DNA from: Microcebus murinus
Lineage: Eukaryota; Chordata; Mammalia; Primates; Cheirogaleidae
Reading direction: 5' to 3'
DNA length: 64,000 nucleotides
Assembly (NCBI RefSeq): GCF_040939455.1
Contig: NC_134118.1
Coordinates: 77,338,680 to 77,402,679, forward strand
Part shown: piece by piece, positions 5,276 to 19,381 of the stretch
Position numbering within the stretch: position 1 is the stretch's first letter
Layout: every line of letters begins with the position of its first letter
Notes under the pieces: generated by a model
The model's database searches: none
What the model was told of the DNA's origin: nothing
Seen by the model: the letters and a program-made list of their open reading frames with translations, nothing else
Made by a program: the position numbers and the translations under genes

Positions 5276-8200
5276 TTCTTTTTTTTTTTTTTTGTTTTGC
5301 CTCTTGTTCTGTCCCCTCTCTGGGAGCGAGGCGGCGGCCCGGGGTGGGGGTCACCCCCACCCTCAGCGCCCGCCGCGGTGCCTGGCGCCCCAGCCCGCAC
5401 CGTGGGGCCTCCTCTTGTCCCAAGCCGCGACACCGCCGTCACGCGGCAGCATGCGTGGCTTCTGGACTGTCAGGTCTCAGACCAAAGGTCTGCTCTGTGG
5501 GAACCGACACGCTGGAGGAAACCTTGAGAGTCTGAGAGGGGAGGGAGTTCCAGAAGAAGGCCAGGATGTCATTTGGAGGGAGTATGTGACCAGAACTCGT
5601 CCCGTTGCTTTTGGGGTTCTATGGGCTACACGTAGGAATCTTTGGTGGTGGCACCTGATGTTGGGGGATCCGGAGTCGCACCCAGACCTGCTCCACAGGC
5701 CTCCTTTTACTTTTCTCTTCGGATTCATTATTTTTAAAAAGTGTCTCTTATCTCTATGATTGCATTTTCTTTTCTCTCTCTTTTCAAGCAGATGATGGGA
5801 GTCCAAGTATTAAGGTGACATGTGTTGCCCGTGCCCCCCTCCCCCCTGTGTTCTTATTCATTTACCTCTGATGTCGTTCCAGCGTATTGTGGGGGTACCA
5901 ATGTTAAGGTCGGGTACGTTGCCCTCTCCCAGCCTCCCCCCTCGGGTCAGAGCCTCAAGTGCGCCCATGCCCCAGTCGGTGCGCACCCACCCCATTCCTA
6001 ATGGAGGTGTATGCCCATCCCCTCCCCCCACCCGCCCGACACCCACCCGATGAAGGTGATTCCTCTGTGTCCACTTAGGTGTCCATCGGTTCGTACCCAT
6101 TTGCTGGTGAGCGCGAGCACGTGGTGCTCGTGTGTCCATTCTTGGGCTACCTGGCTTACTGGAACGGGTTCCAGCTCTGGCCAGGAGAACCACGAGAGGT
6201 GCCCTCTCACCGCTGCTCCTCCTAGCTGAATAGCACTCCGTGGTGTCCACGCGCCACATTTCATTTACGCACTCGTGGGTCGATGGGCACTCGGGTCGCT
6301 TCCAGGTCTTTGCGATTGTGACTTGTGCCCTGACTCTAACCCTAACCCTTACCCAGCCCGTCTCCTCCTCGGCCCCTGCCTGACTGACTCCTTCCCGCCC
6401 GGCCTGTCACCTGTCACCGTCCTCTGCCCCTGCCTGACACGCTCCTCCCCGCCCGGGCCGTCACCGTCCTCGGCCCCTGCCTGACGGGGCTCCTCCGTCG
6501 CCTGGGCCTTCCAAGGGCTTGGTGTGGACGCTGGTTCCAGGACGCCCTCCCAGGAACCCGGTAGCAGGGCGGCCGCAGCGTCTCGCGCCACCCAACCGTC
6601 CGCCGGCCGGCGGCCGTCGCTAAGTGGCCTGCGGGGGACGTGCCCCCACTGTGGGGCGGGCGCCCAGCCTGGTGTCTTCTCCGAGGCCCCGTGGCTGCTT
6701 TCACCCCCCCCCGCAAGGGGAGAGCCGCGGAGGTGGGGACCGCCTCCTCGTGGGGACGTACACCCAGCTCTCCACGTCGGATTCCGGGGCTCTCTGTCCT
6801 GCCAGAAGGCCCAGCTGGCCTGCGGGTCCTTAGAGTGGCAAAAACATCCGAAAACTGAGATTGAGGGTCCGGTGGTTGTCTGCACTTTTGTGCTGGGCAC
6901 CCCAGGGAGGCCCGGGGGCTGGCTGGACGACGCGGTCTGCTGGGCAGGGGGGGGGGGTTTGGAGGAGCAACTGATGCCCTTTGCACTTTGGGTAGCAAGT
7001 GTCTGAGGTGTCTCTGAGCCCTGCGCCATGTCGGGGGTGGGGGGTGGGAGGTCGGTGGGGGTGGAGGAGCAGGAGGAGGAGGAGGAGGAGGTGGGAAGGG
7101 CCGTGGCCTGCAGTCGTCTTCCCGGGGTGGCTTCTTCCACAGGCTGCTTGGCCTGGGCTCCCTGCACCTGGGCCTTTGGAGGACTGGCCCTGTGCTTGCC
7201 AACGCTTCCCCTGCAGGGACCCAGAGCTGGGAGGTTGCATCTCTCAGCCCTGGGTCGGGCAGAGCCCCAGCGGGCCATGCCCACAACCTCTCTCAGCACG
7301 GGTCCCCCAGAAGGCTCCTTTGGGACCAGGATTCTCTTGCGGGTGACTCTTTAAGGTCTGGCCCCTGGATGGAGGGGCACCAGGAGTAGAGGAGCAGGAA
7401 GGGGAAGGGGGTGGCCATGCGAGGGGACACTTTCAGGCCAAGTCCCAGCTTCAGCCTGATCCTCCTGGGAACCCCGGGGTGTACGTCACACCTCCTGGTT
7501 GTCCCGCTCTGAGACAAGGAGCCGGGCTTCGCATTCCCCCAGCAGCCAGTCGTGGGCTGAGGACACCTGGGGCGTTGGGAACTCCCTGGCTTCTCCTTGG
7601 CTTAACATCTGGAGCTGCTTGTGAATCGTGCCGCCACACACACACCCGAGTGCAGGTGTCTTCTGCACAGACTGCGGGCCTCGCTCTTCTGAATGCCGCT
7701 AGCTCGCCACCCACCCACGGGTGAACCTGGTCAGGGTACTTTCTCTCGGGGGCAGACTCTGATCCTGGCGGGCTACCGGTGTTTCTGTTTGCTCGTTTCT
7801 TTCTTCCATTTCGGGAAAGGCTTCCTTACTGGGTGTGGAAATCTCCTATGCCTTTCCTCGCCTATTCTGTCAGCTTTAAAATTCTCTTTCAGTTGCCACC
7901 CTCACAGATGGATTAGGAAACTCTTTCCGGTGCACTCATTAGTGAAATGACCTCAATGAAGCTGGAATCCAATATCTAATGGCCGATTTTTAGCGAGTCC
8001 ACACGCCAGGGTGGTCGGGGTCCAATGCAGCCCCGGCCAGGCCCAGGCCCCGGCCCCTTGGACTGGGCCACAGGAGGACGCAGAGGAGGGTCCCGGCCCC
8101 CCCGGTCGCGTTGCCGGCAGTTCTCCAAGGGCTTGGGCGTTTTCCAGAGGTAGGAGATGGAGGGGACTGATTTCTTCAGCGCCCCACAAACCACGCCACC

Positions 8201-8401
8201 CCACCCATGGGACACATCCCTAGAGAGAGAGAGAGACGCCCCATACACTCGCTCCCCTCCCCCATGCGCTGTGCCCCAGCCCGGGGCCCGGGGGAATAGG
8301 CGGCAGCCCACCCACAGGGTGGGGGGCCCAGCTGAAAGGGGTTGTCGGGGAGGGCGGCCCCTGCCTGGGGTCAAAGGGCGGGCGATCCGCGCGTGCGCAA
8401 T

Positions 8402-8446
<45 letters not shown>

Positions 8447-8563
8447 GGGCGGCCACGAGCTGGGGGTGGGGGGCGGGTAGGTGAAGGAGGCCAGGCGAGG
8501 AGAGGAAGGGGGCTGGAAGGTCTCCACCTTGGCGAGTCCAGCCGTGGAGGCGCATCTTGTGTG

Positions 8564-8596
<33 letters not shown>

Positions 8597-8810
8597 ATAG
8601 AGAGACAGCCCCCCACCCCGGCCCACCGCTCCCTGCCCGCCCCGCCCCGCCTGTCACCCCCGTCCCTCGGAGCCCGCCGGACCCGGCCGGTGAACTCAAC
8701 AGGCCCGGCCCGGCGCGGGTCAGCGCCGGTGCGGGGCCTGGGGCGGGAGGAGGCGGCGGGGAAGCGCAGAGAGGCTCGGCTTCTTGAGCGGGGCAGGGGC
8801 GCCCTCCGCC

Positions 8811-8931
8811 GTCTAGGGCCACACCACCCTGAACGCGCCCGACCTCGTCTGGTCTCGGAAGCTAAGCAGGGTCGGGCCTGGTTAGTACTTGGATGGGAGA
8901 CCGCCTGGGAATACCGGGTGCCGTAGGCTTC
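8811..8931 (+). rRNA. 5S ribosomal RNA gene, copy 3 (unit 3)
   Basis: Same sequence as copy 1. Unit 3 spans 7300-10955 (3656 bp, the longest). Alleles: G upstream, 15 CGG, 15 T, A haplotype downstream, 11 G in the poly-G tract. Confidence 0.97.
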
Positions 8932-11900
8932 TTCTTTTTTTTTTTTTTTGTTTTGCCTCTTGTTCTGTCCCCTCTCTGGGAGCGAGGCGGCGGCCCGGGG
9001 TGGGGGTCACCCCCACCCTCAGCGCCCGCCGCGGTGCCTGGCGCCCCAGCCCGCACCGTGGGGCCTCCTCTTGTCCCAAGCCGCGACACCGCCGTCACGC
9101 GGCAGCATGCGTGGCTTCTGGACTGTCAGGTCTCAGACCAAAGGTCTGCTCTGTGGGAACCGACACGCTGGAGGAAACCTTGAGAGTCTGAGAGGGGAGG
9201 GAGTTCCAGAAGAAGGCCAGGATGTCATTTGGAGGGAGTATGTGACCAGAACTCGTCCCGTTGCTTTTGGGGTTCTATGGGCTACACGTAGGAATCTTTG
9301 GTGGTGGCACCTGATGTTGGGGGATCCGGAGTCGCACCCAGACCTGCTCCACAGGCCTCCTTTTACTTTTCTCTTCGGATTCATTATTTTTAAAAAGTGT
9401 CTCTTATCTCTATGATTGCATTTTCTTTTCTCTCTCTTTTCAAGCAGATGATGGGAGTCCAAGTATTAAGGTGACATGTGTTGCCCGTGCCCCCCTCCCC
9501 CCTGTGTTCTTATTCATTTACCTCTGATGTCGTTCCAGCGTATTGTGGGGGTACCAATGTTAAGGTCGGGTACGTTGCCCTCTCCCAGCCTCCCCCCTCG
9601 GGTCAGAGCCTCAAGTGCGCCCATGCCCCAGTCGGTGCGCACCCACCCCATTCCTAATGGAGGTGTATGCCCATCCCCTCCCCCCACCCGCCCGACACCC
9701 ACCCGATGAAGGTGATTCCTCTGTGTCCACTTAGGTGTCCATCGGTTCGTACCCATTTGCTGGTGAGCGCGAGCACGTGGTGCTCGTGTGTCCATTCTTG
9801 GGCTACCTGGCTTACTGGAACGGGTTCCAGCTCTGGCCAGGAGAACCACGAGAGGTGCCCTCTCACCGCTGCTCCTCCTAGCTGAATAGCACTCCGTGGT
9901 GTCCACGCGCCACATTTCATTTACGCACTCGTGGGTCGATGGGCACTCGGGTCGCTTCCAGGTCTTTGCGATTGTGACTTGTGCCCTGACTCTAACCCTA
10001 ACCCTTACCCAGCCCGTCTCCTCCTCGGCCCCTGCCTGACTGACTCCTTCCCGCCCGGCCTGTCACCTGTCACCGTCCTCTGCCCCTGCCTGACACGCTC
10101 CTCCCCGCCCGGGCCGTCACCGTCCTCGGCCCCTGCCTGACGGGGCTCCTCCGTCGCCTGGGCCTTCCAAGGGCTTGGTGTGGACGCTGGTTCCAGGACG
10201 CCCTCCCAGGAACCCGGTAGCAGGGCGGCCGCAGCGTCTCGCGCCACCCAACCGTCCGCCGGCCGGCGGCCGTCGCTAAGTGGCCTGCGGGGGACGTGCC
10301 CCCACTGTGGGGCGGGCGCCCAGCCTGGTGTCTTCTCCGAGGCCCCGTGGCTGCTTTCACCCCCCCCCGCAAGGGGAGAGCCGCGGAGGTGGGGACCGCC
10401 TCCTCGTGGGGACGTACACCCAGCTCTCCACGTCGGATTCCGGGGCTCTCTGTCCTGCCAGAAGGCCCAGCTGGCCTGCGGGTCCTTAGAGTGGCAAAAA
10501 CATCCGAAAACTGAGATTGAGGGTCCGGTGGTTGTCTGCACTTTTGTGCTGGGCACCCCAGGGAGGCCCGGGGGCTGGCTGGACGACGCGGTCTGCTGGG
10601 CAGGGGGGGGGGGTTTGGAGGAGCAACTGATGCCCTTTGCACTTTGGGTAGCAAGTGTCTGAGGTGTCTCTGAGCCCTGCGCCATGTCGGGGGTGGGGGG
10701 TGGGAGGTCGGTGGGGGTGGAGGAGCAGGAGGAGGAGGAGGAGGAGGTGGGAAGGGCCGTGGCCTGCAGTCGTCTTCCCGGGGTGGCTTCTTCCACAGGC
10801 TGCTTGGCCTGGGCTCCCTGCACCTGGGCCTTTGGAGGACTGGCCCTGTGCTTGCCAACGCTTCCCCTGCAGGGACCCAGAGCTGGGAGGTTGCATCTCT
10901 CAGCCCTGGGTCGGGCAGAGCCCCAGCGGGCCATGCCCACAACCTCTCTCAGCACGGGTCCCCCAGAAGGCTCCTTTGGGACCAGGATTCTCTTGCGGGT
11001 GACTCTTTAAGGTCTGGCCCCTGGATGGAGGGGCACCAGGAGTAGAGGAGCAGGAAGGGGAAGGGGGTGGCCATGCGAGGGGACACTTTCAGGCCAAGTC
11101 CCAGCTTCAGCCTGATCCTCCTGGGAACCCCGGGGTGTACGTCACACCTCCTGGTTGTCCCGCTCTGAGACAAGGAGCCGGGCTTCGCATTCCCCCAGCA
11201 GCCAGTCGTGGGCTGAGGACACCTGGGGCGTTGGGAACTCCCTGGCTTCTCCTTGGCTTAACATCTGGAGCTGCTTGTGAATCGTGCCGCCACACACACA
11301 CCCGAGTGCAGGTGTCTTCTGCACAGACTGCGGGCCTCGCTCTTCTGAATGCCGCTAGCTCGCCACCCACCCACGGGTGAACCTGGTCAGGGTACTTTCT
11401 CTCGGGGGCAGACTCTGATCCTGGCGGGCTACCGGTGTTTCTGTTTGCTCGTTTCTTTCTTCCATTTCGGGAAAGGCTTCCTTACTGGGTGTGGAAATCT
11501 CCTATGCCTTTCCTCGCCTATTCTGTCAGCTTTAAAATTCTCTTTCAGTTGCCACCCTCACAGATGGATTAGGAAACTCTTTCCGGTGCACTCATTAGTG
11601 AAATGACCTCAATGAAGCTGGAATCCAATATCTAATGGCCGATTTTTAGCGAGTCCACACGCCAGGGTGGTCGGGGTCCAATGCAGCCCCGGCCAGGCCC
11701 AGGCCCCGGCCCCTTGGACTGGGCCACAGGAGGACGCAGAGGAGGGTCCCGGCCCCCCCGGTCGCGTTGCCGGCAGTTCTCCAAGGGCTTGGGCGTTTTC
11801 CAGAGGTAGGAGATGGAGGGGACTGATTTCTTCAGCGCCCCACAAACCACGCCACCCCACCCATGGGACACATCCCTAGAGAGAGAGAGAGACGCCCCAT

Positions 11901-12057
11901 ACACTCGCTCCCCTCCCCCATGCGCTGTGCCCCAGCCCGGGGCCCGGGGGAATAGGCGGCAGCCCACCCACAGGGTGGGGGGCCCAGCTGAAAGGGGTTG
12001 TCGGGGAGGGCGGCCCCTGCCTGGGGTCAAAGGGCGGGCGATCCGCGCGTGCGCAAT

Positions 12058-12090
<33 letters not shown>

Positions 12091-12207
12091 GGGCGGCCAC
12101 GAGCTGGGGGTGGGGGGCGGGTAGGTGAAGGAGGCCAGGCGAGGAGAGGAAGGGGGCTGGAAGGTCTCCACCTTGGCGAGTCCAGCCGTGGAGGCGCATC
12201 TTGTGTG

Positions 12208-12240
<33 letters not shown>

Positions 12241-12454
12241 ATAGAGAGACAGCCCCCCACCCCGGCCCACCGCTCCCTGCCCGCCCCGCCCCGCCTGTCA
12301 CCCCCGTCCCTCGGAGCCCGCCGGACCCGGCCGGTGAACTCAACAGGCCCGGCCCGGCGCGGGTCAGCGCCGGTGCGGGGCCTGGGGCGGGAGGAGGCGG
12401 CGGGGAAGCGCAGAGAGGCTCGGCTTCTTGAGCGGGGCAGGGGCGCCCTCCGCC

Positions 12455-12575
12455 GTCTAGGGCCACACCACCCTGAACGCGCCCGACCTCGTCTGGTCTC
12501 GGAAGCTAAGCAGGGTCGGGCCTGGTTAGTACTTGGATGGGAGACCGCCTGGGAATACCGGGTGCCGTAGGCTTC
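12455..12575 (+). rRNA. 5S ribosomal RNA gene, copy 4 (unit 4)
   Basis: Same sequence as copy 1. Unit 4 spans 10956-14598 (3643 bp). Alleles: G upstream, 11 CGG, 15 T, A haplotype downstream, 10 G. It carries a private C-to-T change at 13915, just past a 14-bp palindrome. Confidence 0.97.
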
Positions 12576-13914
12576 TTCTTTTTTTTTTTTTTTGTTTTGC
12601 CTCTTGTTCTGTCCCCTCTCTGGGAGCGAGGCGGCGGCCCGGGGTGGGGGTCACCCCCACCCTCAGCGCCCGCCGCGGTGCCTGGCGCCCCAGCCCGCAC
12701 CGTGGGGCCTCCTCTTGTCCCAAGCCGCGACACCGCCGTCACGCGGCAGCATGCGTGGCTTCTGGACTGTCAGGTCTCAGACCAAAGGTCTGCTCTGTGG
12801 GAACCGACACGCTGGAGGAAACCTTGAGAGTCTGAGAGGGGAGGGAGTTCCAGAAGAAGGCCAGGATGTCATTTGGAGGGAGTATGTGACCAGAACTCGT
12901 CCCGTTGCTTTTGGGGTTCTATGGGCTACACGTAGGAATCTTTGGTGGTGGCACCTGATGTTGGGGGATCCGGAGTCGCACCCAGACCTGCTCCACAGGC
13001 CTCCTTTTACTTTTCTCTTCGGATTCATTATTTTTAAAAAGTGTCTCTTATCTCTATGATTGCATTTTCTTTTCTCTCTCTTTTCAAGCAGATGATGGGA
13101 GTCCAAGTATTAAGGTGACATGTGTTGCCCGTGCCCCCCTCCCCCCTGTGTTCTTATTCATTTACCTCTGATGTCGTTCCAGCGTATTGTGGGGGTACCA
13201 ATGTTAAGGTCGGGTACGTTGCCCTCTCCCAGCCTCCCCCCTCGGGTCAGAGCCTCAAGTGCGCCCATGCCCCAGTCGGTGCGCACCCACCCCATTCCTA
13301 ATGGAGGTGTATGCCCATCCCCTCCCCCCACCCGCCCGACACCCACCCGATGAAGGTGATTCCTCTGTGTCCACTTAGGTGTCCATCGGTTCGTACCCAT
13401 TTGCTGGTGAGCGCGAGCACGTGGTGCTCGTGTGTCCATTCTTGGGCTACCTGGCTTACTGGAACGGGTTCCAGCTCTGGCCAGGAGAACCACGAGAGGT
13501 GCCCTCTCACCGCTGCTCCTCCTAGCTGAATAGCACTCCGTGGTGTCCACGCGCCACATTTCATTTACGCACTCGTGGGTCGATGGGCACTCGGGTCGCT
13601 TCCAGGTCTTTGCGATTGTGACTTGTGCCCTGACTCTAACCCTAACCCTTACCCAGCCCGTCTCCTCCTCGGCCCCTGCCTGACTGACTCCTTCCCGCCC
13701 GGCCTGTCACCTGTCACCGTCCTCTGCCCCTGCCTGACACGCTCCTCCCCGCCCGGGCCGTCACCGTCCTCGGCCCCTGCCTGACGGGGCTCCTCCGTCG
13801 CCTGGGCCTTCCAAGGGCTTGGTGTGGACGCTGGTTCCAGGACGCCCTCCCAGGAACCCGGTAGCAGGGCGGCCGCAGCGTCTCGCGCCACCCAACCGTC
13901 CGCCGGCCGGCGGC

Positions 13915-13915
13915 T
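13915..13915. other. Private substitution in unit 4
   Basis: T where all other complete units have C. It is useful as a physical marker in an otherwise uniform array. Confidence 0.9.
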
Positions 13916-15700
13916 GTCGCTAAGTGGCCTGCGGGGGACGTGCCCCCACTGTGGGGCGGGCGCCCAGCCTGGTGTCTTCTCCGAGGCCCCGTGGCTGCTT
14001 TCACCCCCCCCCGCAAGGGGAGAGCCGCGGAGGTGGGGACCGCCTCCTCGTGGGGACGTACACCCAGCTCTCCACGTCGGATTCCGGGGCTCTCTGTCCT
14101 GCCAGAAGGCCCAGCTGGCCTGCGGGTCCTTAGAGTGGCAAAAACATCCGAAAACTGAGATTGAGGGTCCGGTGGTTGTCTGCACTTTTGTGCTGGGCAC
14201 CCCAGGGAGGCCCGGGGGCTGGCTGGACGACGCGGTCTGCTGGGCAGGGGGGGGGGTTTGGAGGAGCAACTGATGCCCTTTGCACTTTGGGTAGCAAGTG
14301 TCTGAGGTGTCTCTGAGCCCTGCGCCATGTCGGGGGTGGGGGGTGGGAGGTCGGTGGGGGTGGAGGAGCAGGAGGAGGAGGAGGAGGAGGTGGGAAGGGC
14401 CGTGGCCTGCAGTCGTCTTCCCGGGGTGGCTTCTTCCACAGGCTGCTTGGCCTGGGCTCCCTGCACCTGGGCCTTTGGAGGACTGGCCCTGTGCTTGCCA
14501 ACGCTTCCCCTGCAGGGACCCAGAGCTGGGAGGTTGCATCTCTCAGCCCTGGGTCGGGCAGAGCCCCAGCGGGCCATGCCCACAACCTCTCTCAGCACGG
14601 GTCCCCCAGAAGGCTCCTTTGGGACCAGGATTCTCTTGCGGGTGACTCTTTAAGGTCTGGCCCCTGGATGGAGGGGCACCAGGAGTAGAGGAGCAGGAAG
14701 GGGAAGGGGGTGGCCATGCGAGGGGACACTTTCAGGCCAAGTCCCAGCTTCAGCCTGATCCTCCTGGGAACCCCGGGGTGTACGTCACACCTCCTGGTTG
14801 TCCCGCTCTGAGACAAGGAGCCGGGCTTCGCATTCCCCCAGCAGCCAGTCGTGGGCTGAGGACACCTGGGGCGTTGGGAACTCCCTGGCTTCTCCTTGGC
14901 TTAACATCTGGAGCTGCTTGTGAATCGTGCCGCCACACACACACCCGAGTGCAGGTGTCTTCTGCACAGACTGCGGGCCTCGCTCTTCTGAATGCCGCTA
15001 GCTCGCCACCCACCCACGGGTGAACCTGGTCAGGGTACTTTCTCTCGGGGGCAGACTCTGATCCTGGCGGGCTACCGGTGTTTCTGTTTGCTCGTTTCTT
15101 TCTTCCATTTCGGGAAAGGCTTCCTTACTGGGTGTGGAAATCTCCTATGCCTTTCCTCGCCTATTCTGTCAGCTTTAAAATTCTCTTTCAGTTGCCACCC
15201 TCACAGATGGATTAGGAAACTCTTTCCGGTGCACTCATTAGTGAAATGACCTCAATGAAGCTGGAATCCAATATCTAATGGCCGATTTTTAGCGAGTCCA
15301 CACGCCAGGGTGGTCGGGGTCCAATGCAGCCCCGGCCAGGCCCAGGCCCCGGCCCCTTGGACTGGGCCACAGGAGGACGCAGAGGAGGGTCCCGGCCCCC
15401 CCGGTCGCGTTGCCGGCAGTTCTCCAAGGGCTTGGGCGTTTTCCAGAGGTAGGAGATGGAGGGGACTGATTTCTTCAGCGCCCCACAAACCACGCCACCC
15501 CACCCATGGGACACATCCCTAGAGAGAGAGAGAGACGCCCCATACACTCGCTCCCCTCCCCCATGCGCTGTGCCCCAGCCCGGGGCCCGGGGGAATAGGC
15601 GGCAGCCCACCCACAGGGTGGGGGGCCCAGCTGAAAGGGGTTGTCGGGGAGGGCGGCCCCTGCCTGGGGTCAAAGGGCGGGCGATCCGCGCGTGCGCAAT

Positions 15701-15736
<36 letters not shown>

Positions 15737-15853
15737 GGGCGGCCACGAGCTGGGGGTGGGGGGCGGGTAGGTGAAGGAGGCCAGGCGAGGAGAGGAAGGG
15801 GGCTGGAAGGTCTCCACCTTGGCGAGTCCAGCCGTGGAGGCGCATCTTGTGTG

Positions 15854-15891
<38 letters not shown>

Positions 15892-16102
15892 GAGAGACAG
15901 CCCCCCACCCCGGCCCACCGCTCCCTGCCCGCCCCGCCCCGCCTGTCACCCCCGTCCCTCGGAGCCCGCCGGACCCGGCCGGTGAACTCAACAGGCCCGG
16001 CCCGGCGCGGGTCAGCGCCGGTGCGGGGCCTGGGGCGGGAGGAGGCGGCGGGGAAGCGCAGAGAGGCTCGGCTTCTTGAGCGGGGCAGGGGCGCCCTCCG
16101 CC

Positions 16103-16223
16103 GTCTAGGGCCACACCACCCTGAACGCGCCCGACCTCGTCTGGTCTCGGAAGCTAAGCAGGGTCGGGCCTGGTTAGTACTTGGATGGGAGACCGCCTGG
16201 GAATACCGGGTGCCGTAGGCTTC
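16103..16223 (+). rRNA. 5S ribosomal RNA gene, copy 5 (unit 5)
   Basis: Same sequence as copy 1. Unit 5 spans 14599-18246 (3648 bp). It is unlike its neighbours: G upstream, 12 CGG (unique), 14 GT (unique), 15 T, and the B downstream haplotype (G at 16855) with the extra C allele found also in units 16 and 17. Confidence 0.97.
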
Positions 16224-19200
16224 TTCTTTTTTTTTTTTTTTGTTTTGCCTCTTGTTCTGTCCCCTCTCTGGGAGCGAGGCGGCGGCCCGGGGTGGGGGTC
16301 ACCCCCACCCTCAGCGCCCGCCGCGGTGCCTGGCGCCCCAGCCCGCACCGTGGGGCCTCCTCTTGTCCCAAGCCGCGACACCGCCGTCACGCGGCAGCAT
16401 GCGTGGCTTCTGGACTGTCAGGTCTCAGACCAAAGGTCTGCTCTGTGGGAACCGACACGCTGGAGGAAACCTTGAGAGTCTGAGAGGGGAGGGAGTTCCA
16501 GAAGAAGGCCAGGATGTCATTTGGAGGGAGTATGTGACCAGAACTCGTCCCGTTGCTTTTGGGGTTCTATGGGCTACACGTAGGAATCTTTGGTGGTGGC
16601 ACCTGATGTTGGGGGATCCGGAGTCGCACCCAGACCTGCTCCACAGGCCTCCTTTTACTTTTCTCTTCGGATTCATTATTTTTAAAAAGTGTCTCTTATC
16701 TCTATGATTGCATTTTCTTTTCTCTCTCTTTTCAAGCAGATGATGGGAGTCCAAGTATTAAGGTGACATGTGTTGCCCGTGCCCCCCTCCCCCCTGTGTT
16801 CTTATTCATTTACCTCTGATGTCGTTCCAGCGTATTGTGGGGGTACCAATGTTAGGGTCGGGTACGTTGCCCTCTCCCTGCCTCCCCCCTCGGGTCAGAG
16901 CCTCAAGTGCGCCCATCCCCCAGTCGGTGCGCACCCACCCCATTCCTAATGGAGGTGTATGCCCATCCCCTCCCCCCACCCGCCCGACACCCACCCGATG
17001 AAGGTGATTCCTCTGTGTCCACTTAGGTGTCCATCGGTTCGTACCCATTTGCTGGTGAGCGCGAGCACGTGGTGCTCGTGTGTCCATTCTTGGGCTACCT
17101 GGCTTACTGGAACGGGTTCCAGCTCTGGCCAGGAGAACCACGAGAGGTGCCCTCTCACCGCTGCTCCTCCTAGCTGAATAGCACTCCGTGGTGTCCACGC
17201 GCCACATTTCATTTACGCACTCGTGGGTCGATGGGCACTCGGGTCGCTTCCAGGTCTTTGCGATTGTGACTTGTGCCCTGACTCTAACCCTAACCCTTAC
17301 CCAGCCCGTCTCCTCCTCGGCCCCTGCCTGACTGACTCCTTCCCGCCCGGCCTGTCACCTGTCACCGTCCTCTGCCCCTGCCTGACACGCTCCTCCCCGC
17401 CCGGGCCGTCACCGTCCTCGGCCCCTGCCTGACGGGGCTCCTCCGTCGCCTGGGCCTTCCAAGGGCTTGGTGTGGACGCTGGTTCCAGGACGCCCTCCCA
17501 GGAACCCGGTAGCAGGGCGGCCGCAGCGTCTCGCGCCACCCAACCGTCCGCCGGCCGGCGGCCGTCGCTAAGTGGCCTGCGGGGGACGTGCCCCCACTGT
17601 GGGGCGGGCGCCCAGCCTGGTGTCTTCTCCGAGGCCCCGTGGCTGCTTTCACCCCCCCCCGCAAGGGGAGAGCCGCGGAGGTGGGGACCGCCTCCTCGTG
17701 GGGACGTACACCCAGCTCTCCACGTCGGATTCCGGGGCTCTCTGTCCTGCCAGAAGGCCCAGCTGGCCTGCGGGTCCTTAGAGTGGCAAAAACATCCGAA
17801 AACTGAGATTGAGGGTCCGGTGGTTGTCTGCACTTTTGTGCTGGGCACCCCAGGGAGGCCCGGGGGCTGGCTGGACGACGCGGTCTGCTGGGCAGGGGGG
17901 GGGGTTTGGAGGAGCAACTGATGCCCTTTGCACTTTGGGTAGCAAGTGTCTGAGGTGTCTCTGAGCCCTGCGCCATGTCGGGGGTGGGGGGTGGGAGGTC
18001 GGTGGGGGTGGAGGAGCAGGAGGAGGAGGAGGAGGAGGTGGGAAGGGCCGTGGCCTGCAGTCGTCTTCCCGGGGTGGCTTCTTCCACAGGCTGCTTGGCC
18101 TGGGCTCCCTGCACCTGGGCCTTTGGAGGACTGGCCCTGTGCTTGCCAACGCTTCCCCTGCAGGGACCCAGAGCTGGGAGGTTGCATCTCTCAGCCCTGG
18201 GTCGGGCAGAGCCCCAGCGGGCCATGCCCACAACCTCTCTCAGCACGGGTCCCCCAGAAGGCTCCTTTGGGACCAGGATTCTCTTGCGGGTGACTCTTTA
18301 AGGTCTGGCCCCTGGATGGAGGGGCACCAGGAGTAGAGGAGCAGGAAGGGGAAGGGGGTGGCCATGCGAGGGGACACTTTCAGGCCAAGTCCCAGCTTCA
18401 GCCTGATCCTCCTGGGAACCCCGGGGTGTACGTCACACCTCCTGGTTGTCCCGCTCTGAGACAAGGAGCCGGGCTTCGCATTCCCCCAGCAGCCAGTCGT
18501 GGGCTGAGGACACCTGGGGCGTTGGGAACTCCCTGGCTTCTCCTTGGCTTAACATCTGGAGCTGCTTGTGAATCGTGCCGCCACACACACACCCGAGTGC
18601 AGGTGTCTTCTGCACAGACTGCGGGCCTCGCTCTTCTGAATGCCGCTAGCTCGCCACCCACCCACGGGTGAACCTGGTCAGGGTACTTTCTCTCGGGGGC
18701 AGACTCTGATCCTGGCGGGCTACCGGTGTTTCTGTTTGCTCGTTTCTTTCTTCCATTTCGGGAAAGGCTTCCTTACTGGGTGTGGAAATCTCCTATGCCT
18801 TTCCTCGCCTATTCTGTCAGCTTTAAAATTCTCTTTCAGTTGCCACCCTCACAGATGGATTAGGAAACTCTTTCCGGTGCACTCATTAGTGAAATGACCT
18901 CAATGAAGCTGGAATCCAATATCTAATGGCCGATTTTTAGCGAGTCCACACGCCAGGGTGGTCGGGGTCCAATGCAGCCCCGGCCAGGCCCAGGCCCCGG
19001 CCCCTTGGACTGGGCCACAGGAGGACGCAGAGGAGGGTCCCGGCCCCCCCGGTCGCGTTGCCGGCAGTTCTCCAAGGGCTTGGGCGTTTTCCAGAGGTAG
19101 GAGATGGAGGGGACTGATTTCTTCAGCGCCCCACAAACCACGCCACCCCACCCATGGGACACATCCCTAGAGAGAGAGAGAGACGCCCCATACACTCGCT

Positions 19201-19348
19201 CCCCTCCCCCATGCGCTGTGCCCCAGCCCGGGGCCCGGGGGAATAGGCGGCAGCCCACCCACAGGGTGGGGGGCCCAGCTGAAAGGGGTTGTCGGGGAGG
19301 GCGGCCCCTGCCTGGGGTCAAAGGGCGGGCGATCCGCGCGTGCGCAAT

Positions 19349-19381
<33 letters not shown>

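Larger units (their letters stand above)
1..14598 (+). repeat. Dimer-like pairing of units 1-4
   Basis: CGG counts run 15, 11, 15, 11 in units 1-4, and each pair totals 7299 bp. The poly-G tract differs (10, 11, 11, 10) and unit 4 has a private T at 13915, so the pairs are not identical. Confidence 0.6.
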
